A program made the position numbers and the translations under genes. A stretch of DNA of 64,000 nucleotides from Aplidium turbinatum (Eukaryota; Chordata; Ascidiacea; Aplousobranchia; Polyclinidae), in assembly GCA_918807975.1 (NCBI GenBank), contig OU964928.1, positions 17,535,323-17,599,322 on the forward strand. The letters are read 5' to 3'. This document shows, piece by piece, positions 55,878 through 64,000 of this stretch. The notes below the pieces were generated by a model that worked only from the letters and a program-made list of their open reading frames with translations, searched no databases and had not been told where the DNA came from. How positions within the stretch are numbered: the first letter of the stretch is position 1; every line of letters starts with the position of its first letter.

Positions 55878-56860
55878 GGCAGTGGCTATTTGACCGGCGC
55901 CGGTCTTTAAATCTGAAACACTATTTGACCGGTCATGACGTCACTATACAGTCACTTTTTTCATTTTCTCTTTCAAAGCAAAAGACGAGAAGCGCGCATA
56001 TAAGTTCTAAATCCAACCATTTCATTCAACTCGATACGTGGCGCGTGCGATACGTCGCCGGCTCCTATTCTAGAGGGACTGAGTTCGATAGCCTACTGCC
56101 CGGAAGCGTTCCTTTTTTATTTATTTTTTTTTAACTAAATTTTGACACGAAGTGCATTTTTGTAGTCAATTTTTAATTTGAGTTGCCTACAGCCCAATTT
56201 TTTATGTCTTTTCAAATGTGAGTAATAAAGTTAGAGTTTTTTTAAATTGCTGGAATTTGAGAATTTCTTTGGGTAATTTTCTGTTTGTGGCCATGCTAAC
56301 TACTGATATATAGCCTACTACATAATTTTTCATTCAGGCATGTTTTAAACCTTTCAAGGTTTTGCCACCTTTTCCCGTTCATTAACGTGCTGGTAGGTCT
56401 ATATCGATTTTTGTAGTTAGTATCTTTTTCGTCCCAAACGCGTTAATGACGAAAAATAAAATGATTGATGTGACTGTGGTTGCCGAACGAAGCATTACAT
56501 TTTTGCTCTCAACAAGTTAGTTATATACAATGCTTCTTTTAAAAAAATGGTAAATGGTATGTAAATGTAATGCAACTCAAATTAAAAATTGACTACAAAA
56601 ATGCATTTCGGGTCAAAAATTTAGTTAAAAAAAAGAAAAAAAGAACACTTCCGGGTAGTATCGAACTCAATCCCTCTAGAATAGGAGCCGGCGACGCATC
56701 GCACTCGCCACGTACCGAGTTGAATAAAATGGTCAGATTAGAACTTATATACGATTATACGCGCTTCTCGTCTTTTGCTTTCAAAGAGAAAAAGAAAAAA
56801 AGTGACTGTATAATGACGGTCAAATAGTGTTTCAGTTTCAAAGACCGGGGCCGGTCAAAT
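55878..56860. mobile_element. second copy of the 15174-16065 transposon, right end worn
   Basis: It starts GGCAGTGGCTATTTGACCGGCG as the first copy does and ends with the inverted arm at ...CCGGTCAAAT. The last about 10 bases (agccactgcc) and the target duplication are missing. The interior is collinear with the first copy (e.g. gtgagtaataaagttagagtttttt). Confidence 0.82.
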
Positions 56861-58254
56861 CAGGCTATGCTATTTATCAAATTTGCTTGAAACACTGGAC
56901 GAACTTAACTCTTCTAAGAAGAAAACATCAATGTTTTTACATTGAATTCTAAATTTGAAGCGTTCATCAAAAATAACAAAAAATTTTAACATCTGCTTGA
57001 AAATGAACACCAGATTGGAACAGGTCCATTTGAAATGTTCTCATTTAGTTTTTGGCTAACAATGGTGTAAAATCAAATATTATTAGACCTCTGGTTATTA
57101 ACCATTTGTCAAATCTGTTGAAACAGTTTCAGAAGTATTGTCTACCAAATTGCGTTGGATCCAAAACCTAATTTATTTGCAATGCAAAAACAAAACACCG
57201 AGCACCTCTCTCAAGAAGAACTTACCGTACTCATCTATCTTCTGATTTGAAATTTAAAGGGATACCTACTAAAGGAAAAACCTGACTTGGCAATTTTCCA
57301 AGTTTTTTGTGTTTAACTTGCTACCATAAAACGATTTTCAATTCTTTTTTCCCGCGCTTTTACAAAGTAAGCAGCAAAGATTTTGCTCTCCAGGTCTAAA
57401 TATATAAATTGGATTAAAGAAAAACTTAGGCCTGGAGAATAGTTAATTTTAGACAAATTAAGAATGGAATTTAATTGTGGTCATTTCAGTCCAAAAATTT
57501 TCGAAATTGATAAAGAATTCGCAAAGACAGAACAATTCAAAGAAACCCATATCAAGAATCCAAGTCTGCGGTTGCCGCATGTAGCAAACAAGCAATTGAC
57601 TCGCCAGCCTCAGCTTTGAAAGAATAGGGATGAGGAAAGTAAATTATTATCCAGTGAAGCAAATGAAGTACAGAACGGTAGAAAATTTATCAAACAACGA
57701 TTAGTAAGCCATGTGGATTAATTATTGTACATTCTATTGTGTAACATCTTGTTTGCTGCCCATTATCAAATCGGTTCAAAGTTTGTCCTAAAATTTTTTG
57801 TTTTAAATTCAGTTGTTTTTTAAACTTTTCTGGATTAGTGTGTGTTGTATCTGTATAAATCAATTTAATTAAACCAGCGCAAGAGTTTTTAATGATAAAT
57901 TACTTAGTTTTTGACAGGGTTGCCAGATACTCAAGCTATAGTAAGGCCAAATCCATTATAAAATAAGGCCAAAAAAAGGCCAAATTTTTTATTTACTTCT
58001 AAGGCTAAATAAACGCTAACAACTTAATTGAAATAATTTTTTGAAAATGCCATTTTACGATTAAATATGACAGATAATAATTTAGCACTGTCAGAGCATA
58101 ATGACCGGTTCGTTTGCATAATTTGATTAATGAAAAATTACTGTAGTAGCAGATAAACTAGAAACCACTATTACTTCAATTCATGAACAGTGCTATTCGG
58201 AACATCTAGCTAAGCAATAAGCATGAATTTGTCTTATTGAGTATATGTACCAGG

Positions 58255-58956
58255 CAGTGCCGGTCTTTGGGGTGTGCAAACCGTGCGATCGCACAGGGCC
58301 CGCAAATTAGGGGGCCCGCAATTTACTCAGAAAAAGCAGTAGTTTTGTCATTTCCAATAGAAAAATTCAACAAGTGAATTCAACAATAGAATTAGCAACA
58401 AGAAAGACTCAAGGGGTGCAACCTATTTCGTCCCCTGAAAAGATCGAGAAAAAAAACAACATAGCCGAAGTTGCTAATCGGAGTTGCCGCAAACATTTCA
58501 AATTTCTCTCGATCTTTTAAGGGGACGAAATTTGATTTTGTTACTCCGATTTTAGGGTACGAAATCGGGATACGAATTTTTCAGGGGACGAAATAGGTTG
58601 CATCTAGACATAACATAGCTTTATTTCCGAAAAATGCCCAAGAATGTATGATCTTATCCTTTTGCCATGCCACCTGACAGCACCATTTTACAGTAATATT
58701 CATACCCAAATTTTGAACATGCTCTCAGAATGCCCCAAATTCAAAGTAATTTTTCAAAATTTTTTGTGGGAGGCCCCCCAGACCCCCCGCCGCTGGGTGT
58801 CGCCTTCGGCGATCACACTGTCAAGCTTCGCCGCCGACCGTGAAACCCCCCTTCCCCTTTCAAAATCCCTAGCTACGCTACTGAATTGGATCATTGTCAT
58901 TGGGGCCCGCAAATCATATTCCGCACAGGGCCCGAAATGCCCTAAGACCGGCACTG
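58255..58956. mobile_element. hAT-like element CAGTGCCGGTCTT, copy 2 (nested)
   Basis: Same ends as 38006-38735, in the opposite orientation, with the exact 8-bp duplication GTACCAGG (58247-58254, 58957-58964). Like copy 1 it contains a GGGTGCAACC element (58414-58605) at the corresponding place, so that insertion predates their spread. Confidence 0.9.
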
Positions 58957-59118
58957 GTACCAGGGATGTCTACAACTACAGGATTGGAAACTATTTTCAG
59001 GGCTATATATGACTACAGAAGAATTATTAAAATAAAACACTGTTTGTATCAACTAAAGAATGTATAAAATTCAATAACAATATAAAATATAGCCTTCACT
59101 CACATCAAAACTTATTTG

Positions 59119-59340
59119 CTGGGTTTTTTTTTTGGTCATTTATCGGTCATTGACCGATTTTTTAGCAAAATGTCCGAAAAAAATGTAGTCAATTCGGTCA
59201 AAATGTCCGAAAAAATATATAGTCAATTGACTATTAATGACCAAAAATGACTAAAAATGATCGAAATAAATAAAAAATGACCGAATTTTTTCAAGTCATT
59301 TCGAACAAATGACCGAAAAGTCTCAGCAAAAAAAACCCAG
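59119..59340. mobile_element. hAT-like MITE (CTGGTTTT family), copy 2 (nested)
   Basis: Near-identical to 23136-23363. The exact 8-bp duplication CTTATTTG is at 59111-59118 and 59341-59348. Confidence 0.9.
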
Positions 59341-60432
59341 CTTATTTGATGTATAGAAGTTTAAAACCACGAATCTAAAAAATCAAAAATAAACGAATGC
59401 AAAGATTTCCTGTCGTTCTGTAGCATTTTGCGTATTGCAAACCGGATCAGAAGTAAACGTGGAGTGTTCAAAAATCAGTGAAATGTGTTGTCGTAGGCTT
59501 TTATAATAAACTTATTCACAGACCAACCCAGTACGAAATCAATACGTTTAAGATGTCATAAGAACTAAAACTAATACTCGGTTTTAAAATTATTTAGCAG
59601 CAAACAAAATACGACAAAATTGCACAAATGGAATGCAAACACATCACATTAACAAACAAGGCAAGTGTATACTTTACGGTTTACGGCAGGTGCAACTTAA
59701 TAGAACCGCCCTGTCCACCGCTAACACATACACATTCTTTACTCTCTACCAATGTCTCTACTCACTAATTAAAATTAAAACGAATATAGGTCAGGCTCTA
59801 AGTGATGATAAGTGACACTTTTATATTACAATTGAAATTGAATTTCCTTAAAATAATACTTTCTAAACCGGTCAAAACTTGCAGCCATAAAAAGGGCCAA
59901 ATAAGGCCAGATTTTCTGGCCTTATTTGCATCAATTTTTGTAGGCCAACTGCAATTTAAAAAGGCCAGTTTTCTGGAATTTGGCCTAAAAAAAGGCCATC
60001 TGGCAACCCTGGTTTTTGACATAAAAATCGAACGTTGGCCAGCAATCAAGCCTAGTCAGTTTTTAAGAAGGGCTGCCAGACAAGTTTGGGTCAATCGCAC
60101 TAAAATCGACAAAAATGCTTTTTTTTCTTGCTTTTATTTCAATGCGAAGTGTTTGATTTTTTTAATTGAATTTAAATTTTGTTGCTTTATGTCAGTGACA
60201 AAAATTGTCATAAATTGTTATTTTGGGCTCAAACTTTGTAATGATACGTTGCCTGGATTTGATTTGTTAAATTTCGTCTGAAGAAAACATTATTGACCTA
60301 TTGTGTTATTCGGTTACACTCAATTATTTCTCATTTACATTCTACTCAATTTGTTTGTCAAATTATACGGTCACATCACAGTCTCTGGTCACATTGCGCT
60401 AGTTTCATGCAGCCTAACAGGTCACTCTGAGA

Positions 60433-60748
60433 GTCACTCATAGCTCAATTGGTTAGCGCGTCACTTCTGGAACGAAGAAACTTCAAGATCAAGCGGCGCT
60501 GGTTCGACTCTCGGGGTGTGCGCTTGAGCAACGCACGTTAAGGACTGCTCTCCATTCAGCGGCATCTAATGGATGGAATAGTTCCCCGGCAACAAGACTT
60601 TAACAATCGGAAACTTCACTCTGTCAATCTCGGTGACCGGGCCTGCGTCAGTGATCCGAAGCCTCTACAAGTATGCGAAACTGCCAGGATTAAGCTCTGC
60701 AAGAAGCTTTCCCAGTCCGAGGATACAGATTCAAGCAATCAATCAAGC
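60433..60748 (+). repeat. tRNA-derived SINE (family 1), full length
   Basis: CTCATAGCTCAATTGGTTAG (A box) and GGTTCGACTCTC (B box) form a tRNA-like head with an insertion in the anticodon region. The body ends gaagctttcccagtccgagg and a (CAAT)n-type tail. It matches 31897-32208 along its whole length. Confidence 0.9.
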
Positions 60749-60759
60749 CTATACCTTTT

Positions 60760-61889
60760 TTTAAATTGTGATTTGTATTTTTGTTTTTGTAATACTGTTA
60801 CTGAAAATGTTTTTACTCGTAGCCTTGTATATACAGTACTATTTATTTTATTGGCTTGAACTTTTCTTGGTTGCACTGAAGTTTAAACGCCCTTGCTACA
60901 AGAGTTTATTGATTTCAAAAGTTTTTCCTATTTTTAATCACCCGGAATAAAGTTTATATTTGAATAAAACCACAGGACTTCACTTGAGGATCGCAGCAGC
61001 ACATGACTTATTTGCTTTCATTAATATTACTGAACATCAGCCTATCTTGTTTCAACGTAATTTGCCGATGCTTGACATTTGTCACATTAAGAACTGGGAA
61101 GCAGCTGACTCGATGACTGATATAGTCTTTCGCTGCTTCCTGTCTGTTGTGGTATTTAGATAGCTATGGTACTATTTTATTCGTATTGTGTATAATTGTA
61201 CCGTACTATTGTCGCAACAGACAAAATAAAAGGTTTCTCTCTCTCTCTCTCAATAAAATTTTGCCCCATTGCGATCTGACCATCATTGCGCGTGCTTTTG
61301 TCAGAGATTTCAAAACCAGAATGGGCCTGAGCAGCGAAGCGTGCGACTGTACAGTAACAAAAGACGTAACAAAAGACGAGCAATCAGCTGATCACGCAAC
61401 AGTTGTTACTGCCGGCGATTTAACTGTAGGCTATGTATGTATGTACATCAAAACATCAGATTTCAACGTCAAAACATCGAACAGTTTGCTCAAAACCTCA
61501 GATCTGATGTTAAAACATCAGATGTTGTAACGTGGCTTTTGTTATTGTTGGCACTTTTTGGTCATTTTGAGAAAAAAATGAAAATAAATGAAACATTGGA
61601 CTTTGGGCCTTGCCAGCGCCATTAAAAACAAATTTTTTTTGGTAATTTTTTTTTGAAGTGTATTCTTGAATGTTCAGTTTACGCATTTTAATGCTGAATT
61701 CCCGTTTGAAAATTTCATTTAATATGCCTTTAAATTTTCTGGAAATTTATGAATTTTGTGCAAAAAAAGCTTCACACTTTTTGGCTTTGCGTTAAAGCGG
61801 AATACCTTCCATTCTATGATTGAGCAGTACGGCTAACCTCACTCCTACCGTTTGTATCGACGTATTTGTGTTGAAAATTTTCAGCCGCG
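60760..61889. other. no gene recognised
   Basis: AT-rich sequence with a (CT)n tract at 61232-61252 and repeated aaaacatcagat motifs at 61447-61527. No exons found. Confidence 0.4.
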
Positions 61890-62240
61890 AAAACTGAAGC
61901 AAATGCTAAGCACTAGTCGGGAGGATCGTCCCACCAACAATTTAATTACAAAGATATGCTAAAGGCTTCCTCAACCAAGCAAACATTGATGTAGAATCGT
62001 GGAAACAACTTGCCAGTGACATGTGAATCTGGAGGAAAAAAACTAGTGAAAGCTCGGAATTTTTTCGAAAAAAAGACAAGCTAAAAAGATGACGTTTCCT
62101 ACCCTCCATACATTGTGACTTATGCTCACGTCTTTTCCACCATAGACTACGTATCCAGGGCTGCGATTTTTGCCTTTTTCGGTGACGAGGTCACTCGACA
62201 CGTGCCATCACTATTCGACAAACGCCGTACCTCACAGAAA
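61890..62240 (+). mobile_element. degenerate LINE tail
   Basis: The plus strand holds a decayed version of the tail at 49170-49925: NQANIDVESWKQLASD and, in another frame, a zinc-finger-like HCDLCSRLF. Several frame changes. The 5' limit is uncertain. Confidence 0.5.
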
Positions 62241-62381
62241 AAAAAAAAAAGGAAAAAAAAAAATAAAATGGAAAATCATAAGAGTGCTGACTTACGTAAA
62301 CTTTCTTGCGCCAGATACTTCAAAGCAAGGTCTAAAAGCGGCGATTCACACGAGAAACTCCTAAGGCGTCAGCGCCGCTAT

Positions 62382-62830
62382 TTTGAACACTGCGGTAGAA
62401 TGCTTTGATCGAAGTTCCAACGCCTGGCATCAAACATTTCGCAACACACGTTTTGTGCTATTCGACACAACGGTTTTCTTTTATACTGTAGATGAAATAA
62501 CCTAGGCTACGTTGAGTTGACAACGTCTATGCCAGTTTGTATTTCGCCGTTTGAGCCAATTAACAATATTGCTCTGGTAAAATGACTGCTGGATACTTGC
62601 TATGAAAGTTTTTGACATGTTTTAACAGCCTAGTTTCCGACCAGATGTTCAGAAGTACAGATGAAAAAAGCTGCTATTTTTATGGAAAGGAGTTCTCTTC
62701 CAGAACATTTTGAACACTGCGAGTAAATGCTTTGAACGAAGTTCTAATGCCTGGCATCAAACATTTCGCCACACACGTTTTGTGCTATTCGACACAACGG
62801 GTTTCTAACTTTCTTTTATATATAAAATAA
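62382..62830. repeat. direct repeat of ~120 bp
   Basis: The stretch ttttgaacactgcg...tcgacacaacgg...ttcttttat occurs at 62382-62505 and again at 62707-62830 with a few differences. Confidence 0.75.
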
Positions 62831-62968
62831 CCGGTGCTGGTTAAGCATCGGCCGCCTTGGTTAGTGACGTCATAAAAATGTGTGACGTCATGCAAAAAAA
62901 CGCAACTACTTTTAGGAAGGGTGCAAAAACGCGGAATAGAAGTAAAAGCGGAAAGGCTATTGATTTTT

Positions 62969-63562
62969 GAATAGTGCCTCCACCAAATATGCTGTAGCTT
63001 TCTCATTTCTGCTCGGATTTTAACAATTTTACTATCGTTGGAAAGCATAATGCCTCATCTACTCGAATGGATTAATTGCCAGTCTAAAGTAGGCATTACA
63101 TTTATGTAGCGCTAACTTAAACTTTACTATTTTGTACCAATTCTTAGCAATTCAATTTTTAAAATAAAAATATCAAACCAACACAAATTAAAAGAGTATG
63201 TCTTGCTTTATTCACCTAACAAGTTTCACGTTTATTTTTCAAGGCGATTCGATCGTGGTTCAGTATAAGCCGCCCACAGTTTGCTGTAGATAACATATAA
63301 ACGTGAAAGTTGTTAGGTTAATAAAGCAAGACATACTCTTTCAATTTGTGTTGGTTTGGTATTTTTATTGTAAAAAATGAATTTCTGGGAATTGGTACAA
63401 AATAGTAAAGTTTAAGTTAGCGCTACATAAATATAATGCCTACTTTAGAATGGCAATTAGTCCATTCGGGTAGATGAAGCATAATGCCATCCAACGATAG
63501 TAAAATTGTTAGAATCCGAGCAGAAATGAGAAAGCTCAGCATATTTGGTGGAGGCACTATTC
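62969..63562. repeat. fold-back palindrome, ~265-bp arms
   Basis: The left arm (62969-63235) and right arm (63297-63562) are inverted copies at roughly 90% by eye, starting GAATAGTGCCTCCACCAAAT. The 60-bp loop contains gccgcccacagtttg, which is itself inverted just outside the right arm at about 63578. Each arm carries AATAAA within ttaataaagcaagacat. It could form a long hairpin RNA. Confidence 0.8.
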
Positions 63563-64000
63563 ACTGATCACATCAAACTGTGGGCGGCTTATAATGAACA
63601 CTCGAAATTGGTCGCTTTGTGTTTGCATTGTTTTGGTAAAATGCTTCGTCGAGCGGTTACGTTTGAACAACGATTGCTCGTTTTGTGGAATAGATATTGT
63701 TACGGCCAATCTCTGTACAAATCAAACGTCATATAAAACCGTTCAGGTCTACTGAATCTTACGTCATGGAAGTTGCTAGAAAATGTGCCAAAATTGCACC
63801 ATCGTTCATGGACTTGTGTCAAACCTGTTTAAACCTGTTTCAGTTTGAACCCTGTTCAAACATGAAATATTGCATAAGCCTCTGGAGCAGGTGTTTGAAT
63901 GACTTCATAATTGTCTTGCATTATTGCGTCACAGTACTGCATACGTGAATTATTCTGGTCATTCGTGAAATGGTTGCTTGAGAGTTAGTCGCACATTTAA

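Larger units (their letters stand above)
57915..60011. mobile_element. CAGGGTTG hAT-like element with AAGGCCAAA repeats, 2.1 kb
   Basis: Termini are CAGGGTTGCCAGAT and CATCTGGCAACCCTG, with the exact 8-bp duplication GTTTTTGA (57907-57914, 60012-60019). Subterminal aaggccaaa/tttggcctt repeats occur at both ends. It hosts the elements at 58255-58956 and 59119-59340. No transposase. Confidence 0.9.

Noticed and set aside
60433-60520. Functional tRNA gene
   Set aside because: A and B boxes are present, but there is an insertion in the anticodon region, no closed acceptor stem, and a SINE body and near-identical copies elsewhere.
62115-62408. 97-codon lysine-rich frame
   Set aside because: It begins inside a decayed LINE tail and runs through an A-rich tract into a direct repeat. 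No independent support.

Overview
The window is a repeat-rich eukaryotic (animal) nuclear sequence. It holds three spliced host genes, no bacterial signals, AT-rich DNA and one assembly gap of exactly 200 N. It is most probably from an ascidian tunicate, and a Ciona species is my best guess. The reasons are compact introns, host genes of metazoan type, and exact copies of the 16-nt sequence I remember as the Ciona trans-spliced leader (ATTCTATTTGAATAAG) inside one repeat. The species call is inference.

Host genes. (1) A Dixin (DIXDC1-like, Wnt/DIX domain) gene lies on the minus strand, with its 3' exons at 6373-9123; its 5' part is not found. (2) A USP39/Sad1 gene (tri-snRNP assembly factor, catalytically dead USP fold) runs on the plus strand from 28446 to 39044. 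I placed 12 exons, all in phase, including one GC-AG intron; the first coding exon is missing. (3) A gene on the minus strand at 42484-48808 encodes a FAR1-like/ZSWIM3-like zinc-binding N-terminus, an AT-hook-like segment and a C-terminal PHD finger. Its middle has been expanded by tandem duplication of two small symmetric exons. A possible unrecognised single-exon gene (30253-30711, minus) sits inside a USP39 intron.

Repeats. A satellite of about 25 copies of a 205-206 bp unit abuts the gap (9726-14798). Most of the rest is mobile DNA: Penelope-like elements (1-1100, and 33634-34412 with two hammerhead-ribozyme motifs), several LINE families (about 1990-2470, 16700-18435, 20675-22690, 27570-28280, 49170-49925, 61890-62240), three tRNA-derived SINE families, two short units made of a LINE 3' tail, and a large set of non-autonomous DNA transposons. 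Many of these are delimited by terminal inverted repeats and intact 8-9 bp target duplications. Four have termini beginning CAGGGTTG, each with its own subterminal repeat. Nesting is deep: at 57915-60011 one element contains two others, one of which contains a fourth.

Layout. 1-6 kb: Penelope end, LINE tail, a 490-bp hAT-like element. 6-9.1 kb: Dixin. 9.5-14.8 kb: satellite. 15-24.5 kb: stacked DNA transposons, LINEs and SINEs. 24.6-28.4 kb: a 3.8-kb element ending 52 bp before a USP39 exon. 28.4-39 kb: USP39 with transposons in its introns. 40-42.3 kb: fold-back repeat. 42.5-48.8 kb: FAR1/PHD gene. 49-64 kb: LINE pieces, a 2.4-kb element with 950-bp inverted arms, further transposons and a fold-back palindrome.
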